The notes: generated by a model not told the origin, from the sequence alone. DNA of 64,000 nucleotides from Saccharospirillum alexandrii (GCF_004000275.1 NZ_RCIP01000002.1:310283-374282), one strand, 5' to 3'; shown: positions 1 through 8,140, counted from the first letter of the stretch. Numbers and translations are program-made.

Positions 1-2
1 TG

Positions 3-713
3 GGCGGCACCGCGACCATTGGCTCCTTGCGCATGTCCGACATCGCAGCACTGGTGATCATTCTGATTGAAATTGCCATGGGTCTGTTCCTGCTGGAATC
101 GCTGCGCATCACCCACCTGTTTCCGGTGATCGGCAGCATGGACGATCGCATGCGCCGGCGCATGATAGTGGTCACACTCACTCTGCTGACGATTCTCGCC
201 ACCATTGAAGCCTCACTGGCGTACATGCGTGACCTGCTGGCGCTGGACCGCGCGGCACTGCAACAGTCACTGGCCGGTGTCGGTGTGGTTGAAGCCCAGT
301 TCCGCTGGATTCCCTCGATCGGACAGATGGTGATGGGGTTCATCCTGCCGTTCGCGCTGGCTTTTGTAGCGATCCCGCTGGAGTCATTCATTCACTCACT
401 GCGCAGCATGCTTGGCATGATCGTCGTCGGTGTTTTACGCACAGTCGCGGTAGCGCTGCGATTGGCCGGCAACCTCGCCAGTCATGCCTGCAAGATCCTG
501 GCGCACCTTTATGACCTGATCATCATGGTGCCGCTGGGCGTGGAACGGCTGATTCGTCACCGCTCCACAGCGCCGGATCTGAGCGATACCACCACTGCCG
601 CCAAAACCAAAAACGATACGGACGATGCCCCGGCCACAACGGCAAAGACCAAGCGCAGCCGGAGCACCAAAGTTGAACCCGTCCTCACCGACACGCAGGA
701 GGTAACCCCATGA
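3..713 (+). CDS. Membrane protein, 5' end cut by window edge
   Basis: The reading frame is open back to the first bases of the window, so the true start lies outside it; the in-frame TTG at 27 is only the first possible start inside. The visible ~236 residues show about four hydrophobic segments (near residues 5-25, 45-65, 105-130 and 140-165 from the TTG) followed by a hydrophilic, Lys/Thr/Ala-rich cytoplasmic-type tail. I do not recognise the family. It overlaps the next gene by 4 bp (ATGA), so the two are translationally coupled and probably act together. Function unknown. Confidence 0.75.
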   Translation, partial: GGTATIGSLRMSDIAALVIILIEIAMGLFLLESLRITHLFPVIGSMDDRMRRRMIVVTLTLLTILATIEASLAYMRDLLALDRAALQQSLAGVGVVEAQFRWIPSIGQMVMGFILPFALAFVAIPLESFIHSLRSMLGMIVVGVLRTVAVALRLAGNLASHACKILAHLYDLIIMVPLGVERLIRHRSTAPDLSDTTTAAKTKNDTDDAPATTAKTKRSRSTKVEPVLTDTQEVTP

Positions 714-1405
714 AACTCGTTACCGATTCAGCCAGGCTCAGCCGTCACATCATGACACTGCTGCTGATCACCGCTTTGCTCAGTACCGGCCTGCTGGCCG
801 GCTGCGGAGAGTCACCGGTCAAAAGCCGGGCAGTCTATATGCTGATCGACACCTCGGGCACCTACACCGAGCAACTCGACAAGGCCGAGACCATCATGAA
901 CTACCTGCTGGCGACTCTGGACAGCGGTGATTCCCTGGCGCTGGCGCGCATAGACAGCGCCAGCTTTAACGAAGAAGACATCATCGCCAAGGCCACCTTT
1001 GACATTCGGCCGAGCACTGCCAACGACCAGAAGCGTCTGTTTCAGCACCATGTGCAGACGTTCACCTCAGAGCTGGTTCGTGGCAGTGCCCACACCGACA
1101 TTACTGGAGGCGTATTGCAGGCGATTGATTTTCTGAACGAAACCGATGCCGATGAAAAAACCATTCTGGTATTCAGTGATCTGGAAGAAGATTTACCGGA
1201 AGGCCATGTGCGCGATTTCCCCATTGATGTCGCCGGCATCGAAGTGGTCGCGTTAAACGTCACCAAGTTAACCCGGGATAATATTGACCCGCGCGATTAT
1301 GAGAATCGTCTGAATGCCTGGCAGAAGCGGGTAATGGAAGGCGGTGGCCAGTGGCGTGTGATCAACGACCTGGAACGCTTGGACCGGTTAGTGGCTATGA
1401 ACTGA
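710..1405 (+). CDS. VWA-like lipoprotein of unknown role
   Basis: The 231-residue protein starts with a lipoprotein signal peptide ending in a lipobox (LLAGC, Cys32), so it is predicted to be lipid-anchored in the periplasm. The mature part begins with a strand carrying an 'LIDTSGTY' segment that resembles the DxSxS metal-site motif of von Willebrand factor A domains. Later it has 'HTDITGG' and 'ILVFSDLEED', which fit the Thr and Asp positions of the same fold. It is coupled to the upstream membrane protein by an ATGA overlap. VWA domains usually bind protein partners through a metal ion; the partner here is not known. The fold call is from motif pattern only. Confidence 0.7.
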   Translation: MKLVTDSARLSRHIMTLLLITALLSTGLLAGCGESPVKSRAVYMLIDTSGTYTEQLDKAETIMNYLLATLDSGDSLALARIDSASFNEEDIIAKATFDIRPSTANDQKRLFQHHVQTFTSELVRGSAHTDITGGVLQAIDFLNETDADEKTILVFSDLEEDLPEGHVRDFPIDVAGIEVVALNVTKLTRDNIDPRDYENRLNAWQKRVMEGGGQWRVINDLERLDRLVAMN

Positions 1406-1463
1406 AGTAAGCAAAAGCCTGAGCCGGGTTATTACTCAAGATTTGGAATTGGCAATTAACTGA

Positions 1464-1578
1464 GTGTCGGGTGCCGGGGTAACCCTATCTGGGGTAGTCC
1501 GCAGCATGGATGCTGCGGTCTAGGCTCCATGGATGGGTCCACGCCGACCCCAGATAGGGTTACCCCGGCGCCTGACAC
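1464..1578. repeat. Dispersed palindromic element, copy A
   Basis: This 115-bp sequence folds into a long hairpin. The left arm starts GTGTCGGGTGCC and the right arm ends GGCGCCTGACAC; the inner stem GGTAACCCTATCTGGGG is perfectly matched. The central part carries a second small hairpin (CCGCAGCAT/ATGCTGCGG) and the conserved core CTAGGC-CCATGGATGG. Related copies lie at 5158-5270, 14600-14712 and 50627-50717. Similarity continues some 40 bp into both flanks. This copy lies in the opposite orientation to the copies at 5158 and 50627. It sits downstream of the VWA gene and of the small minus-strand ORF, where it could also stop transcription. Confidence 0.85.
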
Positions 1579-1620
1579 GGACTCCAGTTACTGAAGCAAA
1601 CCCAAACTCCGAACCATGAG

Positions 1621-1725
1621 TTATAACCCGGCGAAGATTGTCATACTGGAGGGGTTGAGTGACATAGCCAGGGTGAACAACAGCGTGGTCACCGTTAGAG
1701 CCCAAAGTTTGCTGCGCAGTTCCAT
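1621..1725 (-). CDS. Possible 34-aa membrane peptide
   Basis: A short ORF encodes 34 residues: a charged N-terminus (MELRSKLW), then one hydrophobic stretch long enough for a membrane helix, then a short Ser/Met-rich tail. AAAGGAG lies upstream, but about 12 nt from the ATG, which is longer than usual. An in-frame stop lies 33 nt upstream, so the ORF cannot be longer. It follows a strong minus-strand terminator hairpin (1764-1810), so any expression would need readthrough or its own promoter. I recognise no family. Single-helix Fur-regulated peptides exist, but a link here is only positional. Confidence 0.35.
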   Translation of the reverse strand: MELRSKLWALTVTTLLFTLAMSLNPSSMTIFAGL

Positions 1726-1763
1726 GTAGATATCGAGCTCCTTTGTGACGGGGGTGCTTTACT

Positions 1764-1810
1764 AAAAAACCAGCCGGGATTTAACATTGGAGGGGAAAAA
1801 TCCCGGCTGG
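1764..1810 (-). terminator. Intrinsic terminator of candidate sRNA
   Basis: On the minus strand the arms CCAGCCGGGATTT and AAATCCCGGCTGG pair over 13 bp around a 15-nt loop and are followed at once by TTTTTT. This is a textbook factor-independent terminator for leftward transcription. The plus strand has no T run after the hairpin. Confidence 0.8.
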
Positions 1811-1960
1811 AAACCATTCAGCGTGTTCAACAACCTTGTTGGCACTCAGCCAACGCCTTTGCGACAGAGGGTGGACAAAGGCGTTGACGAGTCGACTTCC
1901 TGTTACCCTAGTTCGGGACCGTGCTCCTTCTCCGGGGTCCAGCGCTGAATCGACCTTCGA
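1764..1960 (-). ncRNA. Candidate Fur-regulated small RNA
   Basis: A leftward transcript of about 195 nt is predicted between a Fur-box promoter (TTGCAA at 1989-1994, 17-bp spacer, TAAAGT at 1966-1971) and the strong terminator at 1764-1810. The segment holds no convincing ORF. It contains a perfect 11-bp hairpin (CAACGCCTTTG / CAAAGGCGTTG) whose 14-nt loop is C-rich (CCACCCTCT), the kind of loop that pairs with Shine-Dalgarno sequences. A second possible stem is GGACC...GGTCC. Fur-repressed sRNAs of the RyhB/PrrF/NrrF type occupy similar positions; similarity here is functional inference, not sequence identity. Confidence 0.5.
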
Positions 1961-1970
1961 GACCCACTTT

Positions 1971-1990
1971 AATGATAATAGTTATCATTT
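1971..1990. promoter_or_regulatory. Fur box, divergent promoter
   Basis: AATGATAATAGTTATCATTT is a near-perfect palindrome matching the Fur consensus (GATAATGATAATCATTATC type). On the minus strand it fills the spacer between TTGCAA and TAAAGT. On the plus strand it lies about 135 bp upstream of the siderophore-binding protein gene. It should give iron-dependent repression in both directions. Confidence 0.75.
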
Positions 1991-2065
1991 GCAAATTATA
2001 ATTTGTTAATTCCATCACACCGCTGAACTGCAGCGACTTTTATTAGCCCCTAAGTGGGTGCGGTT

Positions 2066-2084
2066 GATAATAAGAACAACTATC
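2066..2084. promoter_or_regulatory. Second, weaker Fur-like box
   Basis: GATAATAAGAACAACTATC matches about 14 of 19 positions of the Fur consensus. It lies about 40 bp before the GTG start of the substrate-binding protein gene. It would add to control by the stronger box at 1971-1990. Confidence 0.45.
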
Positions 2085-2124
2085 AATACTATCAGCAACC
2101 CCTAACCTATCTCAGGAGTTGTCC

Positions 2125-3042
2125 GTGGCCCATCGTCTTACTTCAACCACCCTGCTCGGCCTGATATTGGCGGCATCGCTGTCTTTCGCGCAGGCAGAAT
2201 CCATTCGTATTCCTCATGCCATGGGCACCGCTGAACTGGACGCTCCTGCGCAACGCGTCGTCACCCTTTACCAGGGTGCCAACGACGCCGCAGTGGCACT
2301 GGGCATTACCCCCGTGGGTGTCGTTGATTCCTGGGTTGAGCAACCGATGTACCATTACCTGCGCGATGAGCTGGCCGGAGTGACTCATGTTGGTCTTGAA
2401 ACCCAGCCGAACCTGGAAGCCATTGCCGCGCTGAACCCCGATGTCATCATCGGTGCAAAAATGCGCCACGAAAAAATCTACAATCAGCTGAACCAGATCG
2501 CCCCGACGGTGATGCACGAGACCGTTTTCCAGTTCAAGGAAACGCTGAATCTGGTTGCCGAGGCAACCGGCACCACCGATGCAGCCGCCGACTGGAATGA
2601 CCAATGGGATGCACGCATTCAGTCATTTCAGCAACAGGTTTCCGAGTCCGGCGTCGACTGGCCACAGGAAGTGGCATTGCTGAACTTTCGCAACGACCAC
2701 GCCCGCATCTACTACTCCAGCTTTGCCGGAAACATCCTGAACGAACTGGGGTTTGAGCGCCCGGCTGGCCACCAGGAAGACATCTGGGGCGTAAAGCTGA
2801 CCTCCAAGGAAAGCATTCCCAGCATGAACGCCGATGTGTTCTTCATGTTCATGACCGAAACCGACCCGACGGTGATGGAAAACTTCACCAGTTGGACGTC
2901 TCACCCGCTGTGGAACACCCTGACGGCGGTACAGAACGATCAGGTCTACCGGGTCAACGAGGTGGACTGGAACATGGGCGGCGGCCCCATTGCGGCCGAA
3001 CGCATGGTCGACAGCGTGTTTGAACACTACGGTCTCGACTAA
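2125..3042 (+). CDS. Ferric-siderophore-binding periplasmic protein
   Basis: The 305-residue product has a Sec signal peptide (cleavage probably after AQA, residue 24) and the layout of FecB/FhuD-type class III binding proteins: a 'RVVTLYQGANDAAVALGI' start of the first lobe, 'NLEAIAALNPDVIIG' before the linker helix, and a C-terminal lobe ending in an amphipathic helix. It would capture a ferric siderophore (citrate- or hydroxamate-like; the ligand cannot be read) and deliver it to the two permeases encoded next. GTG at 2125 is chosen because AGGAG lies 6 nt upstream; the in-frame TTG at 2119 touches that site. Two Fur-like boxes precede the gene. Confidence 0.85.
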   Translation: MAHRLTSTTLLGLILAASLSFAQAESIRIPHAMGTAELDAPAQRVVTLYQGANDAAVALGITPVGVVDSWVEQPMYHYLRDELAGVTHVGLETQPNLEAIAALNPDVIIGAKMRHEKIYNQLNQIAPTVMHETVFQFKETLNLVAEATGTTDAAADWNDQWDARIQSFQQQVSESGVDWPQEVALLNFRNDHARIYYSSFAGNILNELGFERPAGHQEDIWGVKLTSKESIPSMNADVFFMFMTETDPTVMENFTSWTSHPLWNTLTAVQNDQVYRVNEVDWNMGGGPIAAERMVDSVFEHYGLD

Positions 3043-3057
3043 CCCAGAGGACTCGCC

Positions 3058-4062
3058 GTGCTGTCGACACTGCCGGTCAAGGCACTGGGGCTGACCCTGT
3101 GCCTGGCGCTGTTACTGGCAACCACCCTGGCCAGCATCGCCCTGGGGCAAACGGCCATGTCGTTTGCCACGGTTATCAACGCCTTGTTCAACTACGACGC
3201 CGACCAAATTGAGCACATTATCGTGCGCGCCAACCGCCTGAACCGGGCCGTTCTGGCAGCCCTGGTGGGTAGCAGTCTGGCCATTGCCGGCACCCTGATG
3301 CAGGCGATGACCCGCAATGGGCTCGCATCGCCCAGCCTGCTCGGCATCAATGCCGGCGCGCTGTTTTTTGTCGCGATGGCGTTTACGTTTTTTTCGCTGA
3401 CACGCCTGCAGGATTACATCTACATCGCCTTTTTCGGCGCAGCCGTCGCCGGCCTGCTGGTCTACAGCCTGGGCATGACCGGTGCCGCCGCGCGCGCGCC
3501 GGTGAGTATCGTTCTGGCTGGCGCTGCCATCACGGCTTTGTTTCTGGCATTCACCCAGGGATTGTTGATTCTCAACCGGGAAAGCCTGGAAGGCATTCTG
3601 TATTGGCTGGGTGGCTCAGTCGCCGGCAAACCGCTAGACAGCGTGATCCCTTTCTTGCCGTTTTATGGCATTGCAATAGTCGGTACCGCCCTGCTGGTGC
3701 GCCAGATCAACCTGATGATGCTCGACGACGACGTCGCCCGCAGCCTCGGCCAACGCGTTGTTCTAACCCGAATGGCGCTCGGTGTGGTCATCATTTTGTT
3801 GGCCGGCGGTGCCGTCGCACTGGCCGGCATGATCGGCTTTATCGGTCTGATCATTCCCCATCTGGCACGCGGCCTGTTCGGTCGAGACCACCGCTGGGTA
3901 TTGCCGTCAGCGGCCATGCTCGGGGCCAGTTTATTGCTGGGCGCAGACACTCTGTCGCGCTTTATCGTGCCACCCCAGGAAGTACCCGTGGGCGCACTGA
4001 CGGCGCTGGTCGGCACCCCGGTTTTCATCGCCATCGCCCGCAAACGCAGCCCGACATTATGA
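3058..4062 (+). CDS. Siderophore ABC permease, FecC type
   Basis: The 334-residue FecCD/BtuC-family permease has about ten membrane segments and the family hallmarks: 'GSSLAIAGTLMQAMTRNGLASPSLLGI' near residue 75-100 and the coupling-helix region 'GMIGFIGLIIPHLARGLFG' near 260. It forms one half of the inner-membrane channel with the next gene product. The GTG start follows AGAGG closely. It overlaps the next gene by ATGA, so the two subunits are probably made in equal amounts. No ATPase gene follows in this operon. Confidence 0.88.
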   Translation: MLSTLPVKALGLTLCLALLLATTLASIALGQTAMSFATVINALFNYDADQIEHIIVRANRLNRAVLAALVGSSLAIAGTLMQAMTRNGLASPSLLGINAGALFFVAMAFTFFSLTRLQDYIYIAFFGAAVAGLLVYSLGMTGAAARAPVSIVLAGAAITALFLAFTQGLLILNRESLEGILYWLGGSVAGKPLDSVIPFLPFYGIAIVGTALLVRQINLMMLDDDVARSLGQRVVLTRMALGVVIILLAGGAVALAGMIGFIGLIIPHLARGLFGRDHRWVLPSAAMLGASLLLGADTLSRFIVPPQEVPVGALTALVGTPVFIAIARKRSPTL

Positions 4063-5108
4063 CCACTCATTATCTATTCCGTTCCCGCGCTGAAGCTCTG
4101 GCGCTGGCCATTCATCGCCAGAGCTTCAGGCGCTGCCTGGTCATGGTGGCGGTAACGCTAGGCTTACTGCTGGTCTATCTCTGTCTGGGCAGTACGCGCA
4201 TTCCACCCATGGACGTTATCGCCACGTTGGTATCGCCCGACACCAGCGACCACCGCTTCGTTATTCAGACATTGCGACTACCACGGGCTTTGTTAGCGCT
4301 TTTGGTCGGAGCTGGCCTCGGCGTCTCCGGCGCACTGTTACAACAGATAGTGCGCAACCCCCTGGCTTCACCAGACATCATCGGCATCAGTGACGGCGCC
4401 GCACTCGGCGCCGTGCTGTTCCTGGCCTGGTTCGCGGGCACCGTCAGCCTGACCTGGTTGCCACCCGTGGCCATCGCTTCGGCGGCGCTGACCGCCACCA
4501 TCATCTATGCCCTGGCCTGGAAGCCTGGCGGCACGACAGCCGTTGCGCCAATCCGCCTGGTTCTGGTGGGCATAGCGCTGGCCGCTGCGTTGAAAGCCGT
4601 GGCTACACTGGTACTGGTCATGAGCCCGCTAAGCACCACCGTACAGGCTTACATCTGGCTAACCGGTACGGTTTATGACGCACAGTGGCAGGATGTCACC
4701 CGCTTACTGCCCTGGACGCTGACGCTGATTCCTGTTGCCATGCTCGCAGCACGGGCGCTGACATTGCTGGGTATGAACGACGAACAATCCAAAGGGCTGG
4801 GGCTGGCCGTAGGCAGGTATCGGTTACTGTTACTGGCGTGCAGTGTAGGTCTGGCCGGTTCGGCGGTGGCGTTTGCCGGAGGAATGGCTTTTGTCGGCTT
4901 AATGGCACCGCACCTGGCGCGGCGTTATACAGGCCAAACCAGCACCGGTCTGATTCTGGGCGCCGGTTTAACCGGGGCCTGCTTGGTTCTGCTGGCCGAT
5001 CTGCTCGGCCGGGTCGCCTTTTTACCCCAGGATCTACCGGCGGGTATTTTCGTATCGGGCGTCGGTGCGCCCTTCTTTATTTATTTGCTGTACCGGCGTC
5101 GAGCCTGA
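4059..5108 (+). CDS. Siderophore ABC permease, FecD type
   Basis: This 349-residue FecCD-family permease partners the preceding protein. It shows 'GAGLGVSGALLQQIVRNPLASPDIIGI' and, near the C-terminus, 'GGMAFVGLMAPHLARRY', the segment that contacts the ATPase. The frame is open upstream to 3603, but the ATG at 4059 in the ATGA overlap with the previous stop is the sensible start and gives normal family length. The operon ends here, just before a palindromic element. The ATPase must come from elsewhere, most simply the FecE-like gene at 11241-12098. Confidence 0.88.
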   Translation: MTTHYLFRSRAEALALAIHRQSFRRCLVMVAVTLGLLLVYLCLGSTRIPPMDVIATLVSPDTSDHRFVIQTLRLPRALLALLVGAGLGVSGALLQQIVRNPLASPDIIGISDGAALGAVLFLAWFAGTVSLTWLPPVAIASAALTATIIYALAWKPGGTTAVAPIRLVLVGIALAAALKAVATLVLVMSPLSTTVQAYIWLTGTVYDAQWQDVTRLLPWTLTLIPVAMLAARALTLLGMNDEQSKGLGLAVGRYRLLLLACSVGLAGSAVAFAGGMAFVGLMAPHLARRYTGQTSTGLILGAGLTGACLVLLADLLGRVAFLPQDLPAGIFVSGVGAPFFIYLLYRRRA

Positions 5109-5157
5109 GACCAGGCATTTACTTCGGAGGTTTGTTTTGCATTGGTGCCAGTAATCC

Positions 5158-5270
5158 GTGTCAGGCACCGGCTATGCCTAACTGGGGGCGGCATGAACCC
5201 ATCCATGGGGCCTAGACTTCGGCATCCATGCCTCAGACTTCCCCAGTTAGGCATAGCCGGCACCTGACAC
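5158..5270. repeat. Dispersed palindromic element, copy B
   Basis: This 113-bp hairpin lies between two convergent genes. The left arm GTGTCAGGCACCGGCTATGC pairs with the right arm, which ends GGCACCTGACAC. The inner stem CTATGCCTAACT differs from copy A yet is exactly complementary on the other side. The core CCATCCATGG-GCCTAGAC and a small internal hairpin (GGCATCCATGCC) are present. The upstream flank from about 5125 (CGGAGGTTTGTTTTGCATTG) resembles the flank of the copy at 50627. Confidence 0.85.
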
Positions 5271-5299
5271 TCAGCTGGTTCCCAACTCTGACACTTTAA

Positions 5300-7132
5300 C
5301 TACAAAGCTTGCTCTGCAAACCCCTCTATCTGCCGTTGCCATAGCCGAGCATAGCCACCATTCAATTCGAGCAACTCCGAGTGGGTGCCACTCTCAATTA
5401 TTCGACCGTCTTCCATGTACAGAATGCGGTCCATGCTCACCACTGTGGACAATCGATGTGCAATGGCGATGACCGTACGACCCTGCATCAGTAACTTCAG
5501 TGCCCGCTGAATCGCCGCTTCGGATTCGCTGTCAAGAGCTGACGTCGCTTCATCCAGCAACAGCACCGGCGCGTCCTTTAGAATCGCCCGGGCAATGGCA
5601 ATTCGCTGGCGTTCACCACCAGAGAGCTTGACCCCGCGCTCGCCGACCAAGGTGTCGTAACCATAGGGCAATGCCTGAATAAAATCATGGCACTGCGCTG
5701 CCTGAGCGGCGGCAATGACGGCCTCATCACTGGCATCGGTGCGGCCATAGCGAATGTTATCGCGCACACTACGGTGGAAGAGTTCTGCGGTTTGCGAGAC
5801 CTCGGCAACCTGGCGTGCCAGTGATTCCCGCCTCCGCTCACGGATGTCCTGGCCGTCCATCAATATCTGACCCTGGTTCAGTGTGAAGCGACGCGTCAGC
5901 AACTTAATGAGCGTAGTTTTACCGGCTCCGGACGGACCGACCAGCCCGACTTTTTCACCCGGCTTTACCGTCAGCGAAAAGTTATTAAACAGTGTCTTCT
6001 GCTGCTCGTAGCCGAAGGTCAGATCGCGGCATTCGATCTCTCCCTGCTCCACAACCAATTGTTGTGCATCCGGTGTATCCTGATTTTTCAGTGGCACGGC
6101 CAATACATCGAGCGATTCATTCACTTCGCCCAGTTGCAGATAAAAATCGAGAATGTAATCGCCCAGACTGGTGATCGACATCGCCAGTTGCAAGCCGATA
6201 GTCAACAACATGGCGACGGTGCCGACACTCAAGTCTCCCAACAAAGCCCGTTGCAATGCGAACCAAACCAACACACTCATAAAGCCTGCTGTGAGTGCCA
6301 ATTGCACGATGCGCATGGCGCTGAACCAGAACCGTGCCTGCTTGCCGCGCAGGGCTTCCTCGTTCAGGCGAATACTGAGCCGTTCCGATTCGTGGTCGCT
6401 GGCGCCAAAGCTGTGCACCAGATCGATAGTGCCAATCGAGTCGGCCAACTGGCCGGTCACCCGTGACCGGGCTTCACCGAGTACACGCCCAACTTTCAGC
6501 ACGCGCTTGGCCATCCACATTGATACCATCAGGAAGACCAACGCAAAGCCAACATAAGCCAGGCCATACATCGGCACCGCCTGGAATATTAAAATGCCCG
6601 CCACCAGAATACCGACCGCTACCTGGGCAAATTGCAGCACAAAATACTCAACCAGATCCGGCCCGCTTTGCGCTGCCCTTCGAATACGCTGGGTCAGAGC
6701 ACCGGTGAAGGTATTCTGAAAAAAATGGGTTGGCTGGCGCAGGGTGTAATTGAACAACTCGCGCGCCACCAGACTGGTCAGTTTCGGCAGCGTAAAGGCA
6801 TTCACGAAGGTATAGAGACGGCCCAGCACCGGCCCGATCAGCCAGACCACCAGGAGCCAGCCGAACCAGGTCATCAATCGGGTGGCATCCGATGAGTCAA
6901 TGGCCTCGGGCAGCAAGTCGATTATTCGGCCAACGACCCAGGGCGTCATCGACATGCTGGCAACGGACAATACCGTAATCGACAACAACAGCAATAAACG
7001 CCAGGGCAGAAAATTCAGTGCAATCCAGCGGCAGAAAGCCATCGGCGTATCGGGAAACGGCGGCCGGTCCGCATTCTGTTTTGCGGACGATGGAGGTACC
7101 GTACCAGCTTGCGGGTCAGCCTTCGTTGTCAT
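5300..7132 (-). CDS. Exporter-fold ABC transporter, TMD fused to NBD
   Basis: The 610-residue protein has a ~35-residue hydrophilic N-terminus, six membrane helices (about 40-330) of the type I exporter fold, and a C-terminal ATPase. The ATPase carries Walker A GPSGAGKTT, signature LSGGERQ, Walker B VLLLDEATSALD and a switch His in 'IAIAHRLST'. It would work as a homodimer. It lies between two siderophore import operons, so it may export a siderophore, or it may take siderophores up like the YbtPQ/IrtAB proteins, which share this fold. Sequence alone cannot decide. It is followed by the binding-protein gene's opposite end and is probably iron regulated with its neighbours. Confidence 0.8.
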   Translation of the reverse strand: MTTKADPQAGTVPPSSAKQNADRPPFPDTPMAFCRWIALNFLPWRLLLLLSITVLSVASMSMTPWVVGRIIDLLPEAIDSSDATRLMTWFGWLLVVWLIGPVLGRLYTFVNAFTLPKLTSLVARELFNYTLRQPTHFFQNTFTGALTQRIRRAAQSGPDLVEYFVLQFAQVAVGILVAGILIFQAVPMYGLAYVGFALVFLMVSMWMAKRVLKVGRVLGEARSRVTGQLADSIGTIDLVHSFGASDHESERLSIRLNEEALRGKQARFWFSAMRIVQLALTAGFMSVLVWFALQRALLGDLSVGTVAMLLTIGLQLAMSITSLGDYILDFYLQLGEVNESLDVLAVPLKNQDTPDAQQLVVEQGEIECRDLTFGYEQQKTLFNNFSLTVKPGEKVGLVGPSGAGKTTLIKLLTRRFTLNQGQILMDGQDIRERRRESLARQVAEVSQTAELFHRSVRDNIRYGRTDASDEAVIAAAQAAQCHDFIQALPYGYDTLVGERGVKLSGGERQRIAIARAILKDAPVLLLDEATSALDSESEAAIQRALKLLMQGRTVIAIAHRLSTVVSMDRILYMEDGRIIESGTHSELLELNGGYARLWQRQIEGFAEQAL

Positions 7133-7175
7133 CGGTTATCCATAGTCTTCAGCGTCCTTAACTGAGTTGAACCAT

Positions 7176-8111
7176 TCAGCGTTGTGTTTCTACAATCTGA
7201 ACAATCTGTGGCACCAGTTCGTCGAAGATGTAATGCAAACTCAGTGGCGACATAAAGGAAAAGGCACCGCCCAGTTCTTTGTCGACATAAATTTCACGGC
7301 CTTGCTGATGAAATGCCATCAGATCTCGACCAGGTACGTTGGCCGCATCGGTTTGCGCATCGCCGGTCGACAGCCAGATCAGCGCATCAACATTCAGCAG
7401 CGACAGTTCTTCAAGGCTCAGTTCACTGTAGAACCGGTCACCCGCCAAATCGTTGATGGCCTCGGGAATTTCCAGCCCGAGTCGTTCCAGAAAATCACCG
7501 CGCAAATCGTTGTCACTGTAAACACCTAACTGCCCTTCCCAGTAATAGGCGATGGCCGCCTGCTTTCCCTCAAGCGCCGGGTGTTGTTCCGTCACCGTAT
7601 CGAACCGCTGCTCAATCTCTTCAACCATGGCTTCAGCTTCGGGGAGCTTGCCGACGGCACGGCCGATCCAGAGCGTCCGCTCGTGCCAGGGCATACCCCA
7701 TTCAATATAGTCACCCGATTGCGGCAACGTGGGGGCGATCAGGCTGAGTTGCTGATACTGCTCGGCGCTAATGCCCGACGACAAGCCAACGATCAAATCC
7801 GGCTCCAGCGCGGCAATGGTTTCCACATCCAGCTCACCAAACGGCAGCACCACCGGTTCGGCCTTTCCCCACAGGTCGGCCGCCCAGGGCCAGGTGGCCT
7901 TGTCCATATCGCCATACCAGTCACGCACGGCCAACGGCTTTTGGCCCAGTGCCAACAGGTCATCATGGTCACTGTAGCCAATTGAGACGATGCGCTCTGG
8001 CGCTTCGGTTAGGGTGGTGGTCCCGTATTTATGGTCAAAGGATTCCGGAAAAGCCCAGACAGCGGTACTGAAAGACAGAGCGAGGGCCAGTAAGGCCACT
8101 TTATTTGGCAT
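7176..8111 (-). CDS. Ferric-siderophore-binding periplasmic protein 2
   Basis: The 311-residue product has a signal peptide (cleavage near VWA-FPE, residue 20) and the FepB/FecB-type binding-protein pattern: 'RIVSIGYSDHDDLLALG' in the first lobe, 'DVETIAALEPDLIVGL' before the hinge, and two lobes joined by one long helix. It probably delivers an iron-siderophore complex to the permease pair encoded at 9129-11244. It is the last gene but one in a leftward operon running from the ATPase gene at 12098 and is separated by only about 30 bp from the Fe-S protein gene before it. Confidence 0.85.
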   Translation of the reverse strand: MPNKVALLALALSFSTAVWAFPESFDHKYGTTTLTEAPERIVSIGYSDHDDLLALGQKPLAVRDWYGDMDKATWPWAADLWGKAEPVVLPFGELDVETIAALEPDLIVGLSSGISAEQYQQLSLIAPTLPQSGDYIEWGMPWHERTLWIGRAVGKLPEAEAMVEEIEQRFDTVTEQHPALEGKQAAIAYYWEGQLGVYSDNDLRGDFLERLGLEIPEAINDLAGDRFYSELSLEELSLLNVDALIWLSTGDAQTDAANVPGRDLMAFHQQGREIYVDKELGGAFSFMSPLSLHYIFDELVPQIVQIVETQR

Positions 8112-8140
8112 GGTGACTCCGTGCGCAGAAGTAGAATGAA

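Noticed and set aside
1464-1578. Palindromic elements as integron attC sites
   Set aside because: Variable palindromes flanking genes recall attC sites, but the conserved GTTRRRY and RYYYAAC boxes are not found in all copies and no integrase or cassette array is present.
3603-4058. Upstream extension of the FecD-type permease frame
   Set aside because: It lies entirely inside the previous permease gene in another frame; the ATGA overlap start gives normal length.
5158-5270. Palindromic elements as a CRISPR array
   Set aside because: The copies are far apart and single, with no spacers and no cas genes.
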